Below are positions 24,927-33,964 of a stretch of 64,000 nucleotides of DNA, piece after piece. The notes under the pieces were generated by a model that saw nothing but the letters and a program-made list of their open reading frames with translations, was not told the DNA's origin and made no database searches. The position numbers and the translations under genes are program-made. Positions within the stretch are counted from its first letter, which is position 1. Each line of letters starts with the position of its first letter. The DNA is from Saccharospirillum sp. (lineage in GTDB: Bacteria; Pseudomonadota; Gammaproteobacteria; Pseudomonadales; Natronospirillaceae), in NCBI GenBank assembly GCA_022565595.1, contig JAIUML010000006.1, positions 124,001 to 188,000 of the forward strand, in the 5' to 3' direction.

Positions 24927-25505
24927 TTAGTCCTCTGACATGGCAGTTACCGATTCGATAACAATGTGGCTGCGTGGCAGGTTGGCGTGACCACCTGAGC
25001 GACGGGTTGGGGCTCTGGAGATGTGATCGACAATGTCCATACCTTCGATCACTTCGCCGAAAACAGCATACCCAAAATCGCGCACACCATGGTTCAGGAA
25101 GTCGTTGTTGGCGACGTTGATAAAGAACTGGCTGGTGGCGCTGTTGACCTGGTTGGTGCGGGCCATGGCGAGGGTGCCACGATCATTACGCAAGCCATTG
25201 TCGGCTTCGTTCTGGATGGGAGCACGGGTCTCCAGTCGCTGCAGGTTGGGGCCAAAGCCGCCGCCCTGAACCATGAAGTCGGGAATGACGCGATGGAAGA
25301 TGCTGCCTTCATAGAAGCCGGATTCAACATAGCTCAGGAAGTTCTCTACCGTGATCGGAGCTTCTTCATTAAAGAGTTCGATGACGATCTCGCCCAGGTT
25401 GGTGGTCATTAGGACGCGGGTACGTGCTTCGCTGTCAGCCAGGCTCGCGGTACTGCCCAGAACCAGTGTCAGGGTGGCCAGAAGCCAGTAGATCCTTTGT
25501 TTCAT
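24927..25505 (-). CDS. ppiA: Periplasmic peptidyl-prolyl cis-trans isomerase, cyclophilin type
   Basis: 192 residues: signal peptide (ASLA-DS) followed by a cyclophilin domain with FHRVIPDFMVQGGG, LAMARTNQVNSATSQFFIN and FGYAVFGEV. It speeds proline isomerisation during folding of exported proteins. Size and motifs match PpiA. The 145-base gap before the previous gene contains nothing notable. Confidence 0.94.
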   Translation of the reverse strand: MKQRIYWLLATLTLVLGSTASLADSEARTRVLMTTNLGEIVIELFNEEAPITVENFLSYVESGFYEGSIFHRVIPDFMVQGGGFGPNLQRLETRAPIQNEADNGLRNDRGTLAMARTNQVNSATSQFFINVANNDFLNHGVRDFGYAVFGEVIEGMDIVDHISRAPTRRSGGHANLPRSHIVIESVTAMSED

Positions 25506-25619
25506 CAGTGGGTCTCGTTGCGATGGATGGTTGGTGAAGCGAGATTATGACATTTTTCGCGCTTATGATAGAACCTGCCGATCATGCGTTTCCCAATCAC
25601 ATACAGGCGTTGTTCATTC

Positions 25620-26531
25620 ATGTCCGTTCCGTCTACACCCAAATGGTATCCGCTTGCCAGCCAGGCTGGCTGTGAACTGTGGTTGTGTCAGCCCGTCACC
25701 ATTGAGGGGGCTGTGTCTGGGAACAAGATTGCCAAACTTAGATACCCTTTGCTGAATGCTCAAGCCTCAGGTTGTCGTGGAATCGCGACCTTTGGCGGTG
25801 CCTTTTCCAATCATTTGCTGGCGACAGCCGCGGCCTGCGAGCAACAGGGTTTGCAATCGCTCGGTTTTGTGCGCACCGACCGGTTGGATCCGGATAACCC
25901 AACGTTGCGGCGTTGCCATCGGTTCGGAATGTCGTTGATAGCGCTCAGCCGAGCCGACTATCGTCGTCGTCATGACCCGGACTGGCTGGCAGTGTTGCAG
26001 CAGAGGAACCCAGGGTGGCACTGGGTACCGGAGGGTGGCACATCGTCGTCAGGTGTTGCTGGCGTGCGCGAATGGGCTTTGGCTCAGTCGCCACAAGGTG
26101 CGGTGACTCATTTGGTGACGGCAACGGGCAGCGGCGGCACCCTGGCGGGCCTTGCCCTTGGGCACCCTCAACTGAATATGCTTGGTATGGCGGTCGTTAA
26201 AGACGATTCACTACCACAACGCATTCGTCAACTGTGCGAAGGGCAGGCCAATTGGCATCTGAGTATGGCAAGTGTTGGCCCGGGCTACGGCCGTTTTACC
26301 CGCGAGCATCTGTCTCTGTGCCTGGACATCAGGCAGCAAATTGGGGTGAGCCTGGAACCGATATACACAGGCAAGGCCTTGTTTGGGCTCCTTGAGTTGA
26401 TCAATCAAGGCCATTTCAAACCGGGCAGCCGTATTGGTTTTGTTCATACAGGCGGCTTGCAAGGGTTGGATGGCCTGCATTATCGGGGCCTGATTGATTC
26501 GGCCCAATGGCAAGCCCTGACGGCCATCTGA
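25620..26531 (+). CDS. PLP-dependent enzyme, D-cysteine desulfhydrase / ACC deaminase-like
   Basis: About 303 residues from ATG 25620 (an ATG at 25584 is also open). The fold-type II signature is present: SGNKIAKLRYPL with the PLP lysine, TFGGAFSNHLLATAAA, and the phosphate-binding loop TATGSGGTLAGL, plus VHTGGLQGLDG near the end. The family includes D-cysteine desulfhydrase and 1-aminocyclopropane-1-carboxylate deaminase; length is slightly short, and the exact substrate cannot be decided. It is convergent with the next gene, eight bases apart. Confidence 0.85.
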   Translation: MSVPSTPKWYPLASQAGCELWLCQPVTIEGAVSGNKIAKLRYPLLNAQASGCRGIATFGGAFSNHLLATAAACEQQGLQSLGFVRTDRLDPDNPTLRRCHRFGMSLIALSRADYRRRHDPDWLAVLQQRNPGWHWVPEGGTSSSGVAGVREWALAQSPQGAVTHLVTATGSGGTLAGLALGHPQLNMLGMAVVKDDSLPQRIRQLCEGQANWHLSMASVGPGYGRFTREHLSLCLDIRQQIGVSLEPIYTGKALFGLLELINQGHFKPGSRIGFVHTGGLQGLDGLHYRGLIDSAQWQALTAI

Positions 26532-26539
26532 GGGCTGCT

Positions 26540-27145
26540 TCAGTGGCCCGGGCCTCGGCTCATCATCGCTTCATGAACCGACATCATGCCGCGCTCGACC
26601 ATGTCGGTGACTTCATCGGCATGAGTGTGCAATGCTTTGACGCTGTTTGGGTCACTGGCGGTTTGTACGACCTTGATGCCGTTGGTCGTCGTTTCAATAT
26701 GGGTCTGGATGTCACCTCTATTTTGAAACAGATCATCCAGTGTCGGGCTTTGTATCACCACGCCTGGGTCTCTGCCGGTGTCGGCTCGGTTGATCATGCC
26801 GACCACATGGCTGATCAGGATGGCGGCCAACTCGGGGTTATCGGATTCCGTCAACGTTTCTATACCATTGGGTAAATGAGTCACATTTCGACTCAGCAAT
26901 TGATGATTAGCGAACAGCAAAGCCAGCTCTCGTTCTTCTGCCTGGGTCGTATCGGTTCCCTGCATCATGCGCTGCATTCCCTGGCCACCAGTGCGCAAGG
27001 ATGTGTCAGAGTCTTGATGATTCATCATGCCGTGCATGGGCCCTTGTCTCATGCCCGATTGTGATTGAGCGTAAACGACTGCAGACAGTGCAATCACCAG
27101 AACGCCACTAACCAGTGCAATTTTCGCGGTGAGTTTGTTCTTCAT
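26540..27145 (-). CDS. Conserved exported Met/His-rich protein of unknown function
   Basis: 201 residues from ATG 27145. A signal peptide (ending VVYA-Q) is followed by a Met/His/Gln-rich stretch (MRQGPMHGMMNHQ, then GQGMQRMMQG) and a well-ordered region LLFANHQLLSRNVTHLPNG, LAAILISHVVGMI and HTHADEVTDMVERGM. The spaced His and Met residues suggest binding of copper or another metal in the periplasm, but I do not know a characterised homologue. It stands alone. Confidence 0.75.
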   Translation of the reverse strand: MKNKLTAKIALVSGVLVIALSAVVYAQSQSGMRQGPMHGMMNHQDSDTSLRTGGQGMQRMMQGTDTTQAEERELALLFANHQLLSRNVTHLPNGIETLTESDNPELAAILISHVVGMINRADTGRDPGVVIQSPTLDDLFQNRGDIQTHIETTTNGIKVVQTASDPNSVKALHTHADEVTDMVERGMMSVHEAMMSRGPGH

Positions 27146-27229
27146 GGTGGTCAATGCTCTAGGTTGGGGATGTGACTTTATATTAGATTTTTAATATGCA
27201 ATAAAAATGGAGTACAGAATCTTTACGCT

Positions 27230-28285
27230 TCACCACGGCAGAGTTAACTGCCGCTCAGAGCTGTCGCTGGACACTGTGCTCAGTCGGTAGCCGACACCGA
27301 GCAACCGCACAGGGCGAGCCTGGCGTTGCCAACCTTCAATCAGCAACTGCTCAAAGCGTTTGGTGGAGGGCGCGGGGTCACTGTGTTCTACTGTGGTCTG
27401 CTGAAAGTTGTTGAATTTGACCTTCACCACCGCGCCTTCGATGCGATAGCCGGAAAGCCTGGCGTAGCGACGTTCCAGGTCTTCAATCAGTTCCGGGAGT
27501 TGAGCCCGGCATTGGGCCAGGTCGGGCAAGTCTTCGGCGAAGGTGTTTTCGGTGCTGATCGACTTGCGCACTCGTGAGACTTTGACTTCGCGCTCATCCT
27601 GGCCATGAGCGAGGTCGTACAGGCGCTGGCCAAAAGCGCCGTGGCGCTCAAGCAGGGTGCGCAAGGGCGTCTGCCGAATATCACCGCAGGTGTAGAGGCC
27701 CTGGTTGTGCAGTCTCTCCGCAGTTCGCTTGCCAACACCATGCAACTTGGTGACGGGCAGATCCTGAACAAAGGCTTCGACCTCTTCCGGCAGTATGACC
27801 TTGAGGCCGTCTGGCTTGTTCCAGTCGCTGGCGATCTTGGCGAGAAACTTGTTGGCAGCAACGCCGATGGAGACGGTAAGCCCGGTCTCATGCTTGACGG
27901 CCTCGCGAATCTCTCTGGCCATCAGCGTTGCACTGCCCTGGCAGGCGGGGCTGTGGCTGACGTCCATAAAGGCTTCGTCCAGCGATAAAGGTTCAATCAG
28001 GTCGGTATAGCGGCGGTAGATGTCGAAGATCTGTCGGGAGGCCTCCTTGTAGGCATCCATGCGGCCGCGCACCAGGGTGAGTTGAGGGCACAGGCGCAGC
28101 GCCATGGCGGTCGACATGGCCGAACGCACGCCAAAGGCGCGGGCTTCGTAATTGCAGGTGGCGATCACACCGCGCCGGTCTGCCGAGCCGCCAACGGCCA
28201 GTGGGATTCCCCGATAAGCCGGGTTGTCACGCATTTCCACAGCGGCGTAAAAGCAATCGGCATCGCTGTGCAGGATCTTGCGCAT
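27230..28285 (-). CDS. dinB: DNA polymerase IV (DinB), Y-family
   Basis: 351 residues, the standard length. Catalytic motifs are intact: HSDADCFYAAVE with the first metal aspartate and LSLDEAFMDV with the Asp-Glu pair. The helix-hairpin-helix LHGVGKRTAERL and the little-finger domain follow. The last residues QLTLPW fit the beta-clamp-binding peptide. It performs translesion synthesis. I found no convincing LexA box in the short upstream gap. Confidence 0.96.
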   Translation of the reverse strand: MRKILHSDADCFYAAVEMRDNPAYRGIPLAVGGSADRRGVIATCNYEARAFGVRSAMSTAMALRLCPQLTLVRGRMDAYKEASRQIFDIYRRYTDLIEPLSLDEAFMDVSHSPACQGSATLMAREIREAVKHETGLTVSIGVAANKFLAKIASDWNKPDGLKVILPEEVEAFVQDLPVTKLHGVGKRTAERLHNQGLYTCGDIRQTPLRTLLERHGAFGQRLYDLAHGQDEREVKVSRVRKSISTENTFAEDLPDLAQCRAQLPELIEDLERRYARLSGYRIEGAVVKVKFNNFQQTTVEHSDPAPSTKRFEQLLIEGWQRQARPVRLLGVGYRLSTVSSDSSERQLTLPW

Positions 28286-28375
28286 GAGGCGGAACTCGGT
28301 ACAAACAGCAGTAAATGAATTATCCGGCTTGGCTGTATGAATGTCCAGCCCTGGTGAGGTGTGCCTGTTGAATGA

Positions 28376-28395
28376 GGCAGCCCGATAGGGCTGCC
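28376..28395 (-). terminator. Strong hairpin between the yjfB-like gene and dinB
   Basis: GGCAGCCC (28376-28383) pairs perfectly with GGGCTGCC (28388-28395) over a GATA loop. It lies just after the stop codon of the 68-residue gene on the minus strand. No run of T follows on either strand, so termination efficiency is uncertain. Confidence 0.5.
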
Positions 28396-28408
28396 GTTTG
28401 CCCCCGGA

Positions 28409-28615
28409 TCAGACCCGGACGCTGATTGCTTGCCCAAGGTTGCCGACAGGATCGGCCGCACGCCCCGGGTTGATGCTCTGGATCAACTGCATGGCCAGGT
28501 CAGCCTGCATGTCCTGAGCCATTTTGACGGTTTTCAGGTTGGCTTCGTCTTTGGCATCGGTCACCGCTTTTCCACTCGAATAAGCAGCTACAGATCCAAT
28601 GGAACCAATGTCCAT
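28409..28615 (-). CDS. Small protein resembling YjfB-type putative motility proteins
   Basis: 68 residues, with a very strong ribosome binding site (GGAGGGAG) right before the ATG, so the gene is real. The central part DEANLKTVKMAQDMQADLAM followed by QLIQSINP resembles the short helical YjfB proteins (KAxDxQxxxAxxLIxxI), a family labelled putative motility protein. No flagellar gene is near. The match is by pattern only. Confidence 0.6.
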   Translation of the reverse strand: MDIGSIGSVAAYSSGKAVTDAKDEANLKTVKMAQDMQADLAMQLIQSINPGRAADPVGNLGQAISVRV

Positions 28616-28710
28616 ACTCCCTCCATTTTGGGTGGGTGAATAGAGGGCATCGGCTGGCCAACCGCAGACTTGACCGTCTGTTTCATTTCATTACATTTCA
28701 GAAAATGCCT

Positions 28711-29550
28711 TTACTCTTCTTCCGCTTCTTGTTGCAACTGCCGGTTGTGTTCAGCAAGGGCATCCAGTTGGCGCTGCCATTGCTGCTTTAACTCGCGAAC
28801 GCTGTTGTCACTGATTTCAGCCAACTCACGGCTGGTGTCTGCCAGGGTGCGACTGGCCTGGCGGATGGCATTCAGGCCGGGTTCCGCCAGCGCATTGCTG
28901 CTGTCTGCCAGGGCATTGGCTGCAGAGCCGAGGCGCTCTCGAATGTCATCGGGTGCGTCCTGATGCTCCGCCAGGGTCTGCTCTATGGCAGCGCGCAATT
29001 CATCAAGGGTAATCCTCAACTGAGCACTGTAGGTCACCAGGCGATCTTCCAGCCTTTGCTGAGCCTCTTCAGAGAGTGTCTGCCAATCCTGTGTGAGGGT
29101 GTCCAACTGTTCGCGCAATGACTCTGACGATTGATTCACTTGACGTGAGAGTTCTCTACCAACTTGGGTAAAAGACTGCATGAACTGCTCCATGGCAGAC
29201 GGCGGGTTCACGCTCTTGTTCGTGTCTTCATAATCCACCAGCCATTGATTGTCCCGATAGACCAGGTAGGTGGTAAAGCCAGCCTCTGGAAGCCGTGTGG
29301 TAATTTCAGCACGTTGGCGCTCGACGACCACCCGTGTCAGTTCGGGCTGTATCGGCCAACTGCGACCAAATCCATCGAAACCGGCAGTGTCCTCTAGTGT
29401 CGAGTAGCGTACCGCTTGCCGCGCGTCCTCTTCGACAACCGCTTTCCAGAAGGCTTCGGCAACGTCTACAGGTGTGGTTGGTCGGTTGCAACCGGCCAAC
29501 GCCAGGATCACCAGCAAGGAGAACAAAGGCATCAATAGACGAAAAAACAT
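28711..29550 (-). CDS. Lipoprotein with NTF2/DUF4878-like domain and long coiled coil
   Basis: 279 residues from ATG 29550. The N-terminus MFFRLLMPLFSLLVILALAGC ends in a lipobox, so Cys21 should be lipid-modified. Residues about 25-105 (VDVAEAFWKAVVEEDARQAV, then YRDNQWLVDYEDT) resemble the small domain seen in DUF4878 lipoproteins. The remaining part is one long, charged coiled coil with leucine heptads and alanine-rich repeats. Function unknown. AGGAG lies 13 bases upstream of the start. Confidence 0.75.
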   Translation of the reverse strand: MFFRLLMPLFSLLVILALAGCNRPTTPVDVAEAFWKAVVEEDARQAVRYSTLEDTAGFDGFGRSWPIQPELTRVVVERQRAEITTRLPEAGFTTYLVYRDNQWLVDYEDTNKSVNPPSAMEQFMQSFTQVGRELSRQVNQSSESLREQLDTLTQDWQTLSEEAQQRLEDRLVTYSAQLRITLDELRAAIEQTLAEHQDAPDDIRERLGSAANALADSSNALAEPGLNAIRQASRTLADTSRELAEISDNSVRELKQQWQRQLDALAEHNRQLQQEAEEE

Positions 29551-29673
29551 GACGTTATCTGTGCTCCTGGATATGAAAGTCAAAAAGAAAATTGGGTCGA
29601 TAGCCTTTATTGCAAGCTAAGAAGTGTGGGAAGCTTAGCGCCCGCTAACCAATTGACCGCTATAGAGAGCAAA

Positions 29674-30564
29674 ATGAAAGCCAACTCGCCAGAAGCTGTA
29701 AAAGGTGTTGTATTCGGGCTGTCCAGCTATGGCATCTGGGGCTGTTTTCCGTTGTTTTTTGCCTTGTTTCAAGGCGTGCCTTCCTGGGAGGTGCTGATAC
29801 ACCGCATCGTCTGGTCCTGCATCTTTCTGGCCATTGTTGTCACGGTGCTGCGCCGTTGGCAGGGCATCAAAACAGCTTTGGCCGCACCGGCGAAGCTGGG
29901 GCGAGTGCTGGCGTGCGCCGTCCTCATCGCCATCAACTGGGTGACCTTTATTTACGCGGTTGAATCGAATCAGGTTCTGCAATCGAGCCTTGGCTATTTC
30001 CTGACGCCTCTGGTCAATGTGGCCCTGGGCATGTTGGTGCTGAAGGAGCGGATCTCCCGTGCTCAGGGCCTGGCCGTATTCATCGCCACCAGTGCCATTC
30101 TTTTGCAATTGGTCACCCTGGGCACCGTGCCCTACCTTTCGTTGATATTGGCTTTCAGTTTTGGCACCTATGGCTTGATGCGCAAACAGGTCGCTCTTGA
30201 TGGATTATCTGGCCTCTTTGTCGAGACGCTATTGCTGGCGCCCCTTGGATTGCTGGCACTGTTGGTGCTGAGCCAGATGGGCATGTCTCACTTTACCGAT
30301 AGCCCGCGAATGACAGTGTTGCTGATCTCCAGTGGCGTACTGACTGCCATCCCCTTGTTGCTGTTTGCCGGTGCAGCCCGCAGGCTGCGATTGGCGACGG
30401 TGGGCTTTCTGATGTACATCAACCCCTCCATACAGTTCCTTCTGGCTTTGACCTTCTTCAACGAGCCGCTGACGGCTGTGCAAATGACGACCTTTTTGTT
30501 GATCTGGTCTTCACTGGCACTCTACTCCTGGTCTGCCTGGTCGGGGAGAACCAGAATGGCTTAA
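29674..30564 (+). CDS. rarD: RarD-type EamA/DMT family permease
   Basis: 296 residues with ten hydrophobic segments. RarD hallmarks are GLSSYGIWGCFPLFFALF at the start, VPSWEVLIHRIVWS, NWVTFIYAVESNQVLQSSLGYF and LTFFNEPL. The E. coli protein is named for chloramphenicol sensitivity; its transported substrate is not known. ATG 29674 with GAGAG upstream is chosen over an upstream alternative at 29626. Confidence 0.93.
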   Translation: MKANSPEAVKGVVFGLSSYGIWGCFPLFFALFQGVPSWEVLIHRIVWSCIFLAIVVTVLRRWQGIKTALAAPAKLGRVLACAVLIAINWVTFIYAVESNQVLQSSLGYFLTPLVNVALGMLVLKERISRAQGLAVFIATSAILLQLVTLGTVPYLSLILAFSFGTYGLMRKQVALDGLSGLFVETLLLAPLGLLALLVLSQMGMSHFTDSPRMTVLLISSGVLTAIPLLLFAGAARRLRLATVGFLMYINPSIQFLLALTFFNEPLTAVQMTTFLLIWSSLALYSWSAWSGRTRMA

Positions 30565-30677
30565 ATGATCAAGTCATTTGGAGCCAAAGCAGGAAGTGAC
30601 CGATGGCAGGCGTAGCCTGTGATTTATCAGTATAAACTGCACAGCCCGTAAAGATTGAACCCTTATTGGACAAGCGA

Positions 30678-32102
30678 ATGGCTCGCATCAACCACGCTTT
30701 GAGCAGTGCTGTACTGCCCACCTTTTATCGTCTCTGGCTACCTTCTCTGGTGGGCTTATTGGCGTTGTCTACAGCCAACATTGTCGATGGGCTCTTTATT
30801 GGCAACTATGTTGGGGCAACGGCCCTGGCATCGGTCAATTTGATCATTCCCTTCTTTGGCATACTTTTTGGCTTCACCTTTATGCTCACCATGGGTGGTG
30901 CCGTGCGGGCAGGCAAATACATTGGTGAGGGTAACCACCGAGCTGCGAGTGCCATTTTTTCGAAAACCCTGATCGCAGTCATAGTGTTGGCGGCACTGGT
31001 TACTGCTATGGGGCTCCTGTTTGAAACGGCGTTGTTCCGGGCTCTGGGCGGTACCGAAGCTGTATTTCCTCTGATGCAGATCTACTTCCGCATTACCCTG
31101 GGTTTTGTCTGGGTGCAGTTGTTGGTCGTCGTGATGTATTTTTTTGTGCGCATCGATGGCTACCCGACTCTGGCTGCCGTGGCCTTGATCATCGGCTCGG
31201 CCATTAACATCGGTCTGGATTATCTGTTTATTGCTTATTTTCAGTGGGGGATCGCCGGGGCAGCCTGGGCAACGGGTATTTCACAAGCAACGCCTTTTCT
31301 GGTGTTGTGCAGCTATTTCTTTTTTCGCCATCGACACCTGCACTTCCATTGGAGGCAAAGCAAATGGCGCGAGCTGTTTTCGTCAGCCTTCAATGGCCTT
31401 TCCGAGTTTGTTAACGAAGTCTCAGGCTCTATTATAGCCTTGCTGCTCAACTGGTTGTTCATGACGCGCTTTGGGGTCGAGGGCGTTGCAGCCATTACGG
31501 TACTCAATTACCTCCTGGTAATTGGCATGATGATGGTGTTCTCCATCGGAGATGCCGGTGGTGTCTTTATCAGCCAGAACTTCGGTGCACGACAATTGGT
31601 GCGTATTCGACACTTTCTGCTGATCAGTGCACTCAACGCCCTGGTCATAGCGGCGATATCCATATTTTTATTATTGGCCTATACCGAGGCGCTGGTATCG
31701 GCCTTTCTCGGTAAGGACGAAGAGGTTGTTATTGCCCTGACGGTCGAATTGTTGCGTCTTGTCTGGCCGGTATTTGCGGTCAATGGTTTAACCATTATCG
31801 TCACCTCTTATTTGACGGCGCTGCACTTGCCCATTCCTTCCTCTATCATCGCCATCAGCCGAGGGCTGGTGCTCCCGGTGCTCTTCCTGTTTGGTGTTTT
31901 CTTTCTGCTCCCGGAGCAGCCCTTCCTGATTGGAATACCCATAGCTGAGTTGATCACCTTTGTCATGGCAATGGGGTTGTTCTTTTACTATGCACCTCGT
32001 CCACAGTTGCTGGACCGCATTGATCCACAACGGGTAGCGGCGGACGATAATCTTGTCAGTGACGGGCAGGGAGGCCAACAGACGACCAGGCTGTTGGACT
32101 GA
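30678..32102 (+). CDS. MATE family efflux transporter
   Basis: About 474 residues with twelve hydrophobic segments. MATE features are PSLVGLLALSTANIVDGLFIG in helix 1 and the repeated second half beginning GLSEFVNEVSGSIIALLLNW. These pumps export cationic drugs or metabolites in exchange for Na+ or H+. It resembles VmrA-like MATE proteins more than NorM, by overall look only. Start at ATG 30678; TTG at 30666 would add four residues. Confidence 0.9.
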   Translation: MARINHALSSAVLPTFYRLWLPSLVGLLALSTANIVDGLFIGNYVGATALASVNLIIPFFGILFGFTFMLTMGGAVRAGKYIGEGNHRAASAIFSKTLIAVIVLAALVTAMGLLFETALFRALGGTEAVFPLMQIYFRITLGFVWVQLLVVVMYFFVRIDGYPTLAAVALIIGSAINIGLDYLFIAYFQWGIAGAAWATGISQATPFLVLCSYFFFRHRHLHFHWRQSKWRELFSSAFNGLSEFVNEVSGSIIALLLNWLFMTRFGVEGVAAITVLNYLLVIGMMMVFSIGDAGGVFISQNFGARQLVRIRHFLLISALNALVIAAISIFLLLAYTEALVSAFLGKDEEVVIALTVELLRLVWPVFAVNGLTIIVTSYLTALHLPIPSSIIAISRGLVLPVLFLFGVFFLLPEQPFLIGIPIAELITFVMAMGLFFYYAPRPQLLDRIDPQRVAADDNLVSDGQGGQQTTRLLD

Positions 32103-32241
32103 GTTCAATCACAAGAGGTGGGAGGGTATGTCTGATCAGGCCGTTTGTCCGGATCTGGTCACCGCATGTGACTTTAGCGAAGTCTCCGAATTTCGTAGTG
32201 CTCGAGATGCGGGTGTGGGGTTGTAAAATCCGGGTGATTGT

Positions 32242-32934
32242 CTATTGCTCAAAGTTGAATCGCTCTGGTGTGAAGAAGGCTTCCGCCGCTTCAATCAGGG
32301 CCGTTTCGGTTTTGAGTATGCCCAGGTAAACAGGCCATTCGGCATCGACAATGGACGTGGTATAAAGCTCTGGATCGACCTCGCCCTGTTTTGCTCGATA
32401 CTGGAAATCCAGGTCATCCATGATGGCATAGTCACAACGCTGTCCCAGGAACATCCGTACCAGTAAGTCATCATTGCTGGCTTCGAATCGATGCAAGCGG
32501 TTTCCCAGAGAAGATTCGAGTTGGTCGCTATAGGTGAACCCCTGACGCAGGCAAATGGTGCCGGTGAGGGTGTCTATGTCATCGGGTTGGTGACCTGGTT
32601 GCGCAAACAATCGATCCCGCCAATAAAAAAGCGGGCCAATCAGATGCATCAGCTCTGGTGTTGGCATCCAGGACGGGTGCGCAAAGATGGCGTTAGCCGT
32701 GCCATGCTCAAGGAACCAGGCTTGCCGATTGACCGGCGAGGGCTGGAAGTGGCTATCGAAACCGGTTTCGTTGCTGAACGTCTTAATGACCTCAACCAGC
32801 AGGCCTTTTTCCAGAGACTCGCCATAATAGTAAGGCAGAACGCCGTTGTGGTTGCCAATCACTACCAGAGAGTCGGCCGCCAGGGAACCAACCAGACTCG
32901 CCAAAATTAGTGTCAACTGCTTTATTATTGTCAT
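32242..32934 (-). CDS. Orphan family-3-like periplasmic binding protein
   Basis: 230 residues. The open frame extends 57 codons upstream, but ATG 32934 gives a clean signal peptide (MTIIKQLTLILASLVGSLAA-DS), so it is chosen. The mature protein has VVIGNHNGVLPYYYGESLEK and GLLVEVIKTFSNETGF, as in the N-lobe of family 3 binding proteins, and ICLRQGFTYSDQLES in the hinge. No transport partner is next to it. It is divergent from the GNAT gene. Confidence 0.72.
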   Translation of the reverse strand: MTIIKQLTLILASLVGSLAADSLVVIGNHNGVLPYYYGESLEKGLLVEVIKTFSNETGFDSHFQPSPVNRQAWFLEHGTANAIFAHPSWMPTPELMHLIGPLFYWRDRLFAQPGHQPDDIDTLTGTICLRQGFTYSDQLESSLGNRLHRFEASNDDLLVRMFLGQRCDYAIMDDLDFQYRAKQGEVDPELYTTSIVDAEWPVYLGILKTETALIEAAEAFFTPERFNFEQ

Positions 32935-33106
32935 TTTCGGAGCAACCAGCGGTATTTTATCCAATGTTCCTACCCGTTCGGGAGCCAACTCTGATAGCTG
33001 ACCACCAATGTAGTCGCTTTGGCTCAGAGGGCAAGCGAAGCAGCCTCCTGCTTTGGTTTTAGTATAAACTGAGGCCACTTGTTCACCTACTGTAGGCAGG
33101 TCCACT

Positions 33107-33592
33107 ATGCCAGAAATCCGGGAAGCCCGGGTAGCAGACTTCGATGCTATTTGGCCGATCTTTCATGAAATCGCCACCAGAGGCGATACCTATGGTTATT
33201 CGACCGATACCGACAAAGAAAAAGCCTTCGAACTATGGATGACCGCTCCGCTCAAGACTTTCGTCTATGAGGCGGGCGGCCGCATACTGGGTACCTACTA
33301 CCTCAAGCCCAACCAGGCGGGCCCGGGCGATCATGTCTGTAATTGTGGTTATATGGTCGCCAGTGAGGCTCGTGGCCAAGGCATCGCCTCGACCTTGTGC
33401 GAGCATTCACAACAGGTAGCGCGCGAGCTTGGCTACCTTGCCATGCAGTTCAATTTTGTTGCTTCTACTAACGAAGGCGCGGTGCGATTATGGAAAAAAC
33501 TCGGTTTTGAAGTGGTGGGGCGTTTGCCGAGAGCCTTCAACCACCCGGATAAGGGGTTTGTCGATGCCCTGGTCATGTATAAATGGTTGTAA
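33107..33592 (+). CDS. GNAT family N-acetyltransferase
   Basis: 161 residues. The acetyl-CoA-binding motif A is visible as MVASEARGQGIASTLCEHSQ and motif B as STNEGAVRLWKKLGFEVVGRLP. The family acetylates amines; the similarity is to the phosphinothricin/L-amino-acid acetyltransferase branch, but the acceptor is unknown. Confidence 0.92.
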   Translation: MPEIREARVADFDAIWPIFHEIATRGDTYGYSTDTDKEKAFELWMTAPLKTFVYEAGGRILGTYYLKPNQAGPGDHVCNCGYMVASEARGQGIASTLCEHSQQVARELGYLAMQFNFVASTNEGAVRLWKKLGFEVVGRLPRAFNHPDKGFVDALVMYKWL

Positions 33593-33655
33593 GCCGGGCC
33601 CATCTGGACGGGCATTGCGAAATGCCTTTGCCTGCCACGGGCTCAGGCGGTCCGT

Positions 33656-33835
33656 ATGAACCTGGCAATACGCCAATCGCACTTGAATGTTGCGGTTGAT
33701 CTGGCCGAATCGTTGGGGGATCCACTAAGGCTCGCCTGGGTCTATTGGCAGCAGGGGTTGGCTGAGCAGACGTTGTTACTGCTCGTGGACAAGGCGCCGG
33801 AAACCTGGGCCGGGCCAGAAAGACCGCGTGCTTGA
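33656..33835 (+). CDS. Small open frame, doubtful (59 residues)
   Basis: An ATG at 33656 with AGGCGG five bases upstream opens a 59-codon frame. The predicted peptide is helical with tryptophan pairs (LAWVYWQQGLAE) and matches nothing I recognise. It is the only candidate in the 33593-33964 gap and sits at the edge of a zone of broken genes, so it may be the remnant of a longer protein. Confidence 0.22.
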   Translation: MNLAIRQSHLNVAVDLAESLGDPLRLAWVYWQQGLAEQTLLLLVDKAPETWAGPERPRA

Positions 33836-33964
33836 ATTTCAGAATCAAATTTCAACAGACCCGACCAATGTCTTGCGTAACCCTTGAACTGGGATCCATT
33901 TTTTAGCCTCGAGTGAAAAGAGGGTAGCCTATAACTGGTCCTATGGCCGTGATCAATTACGAAG

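Noticed and set aside
28286-28330. Possible LexA box before dinB
   Set aside because: Only one CTGT half-site is present; no ACAG lies at the required eight-base spacing.
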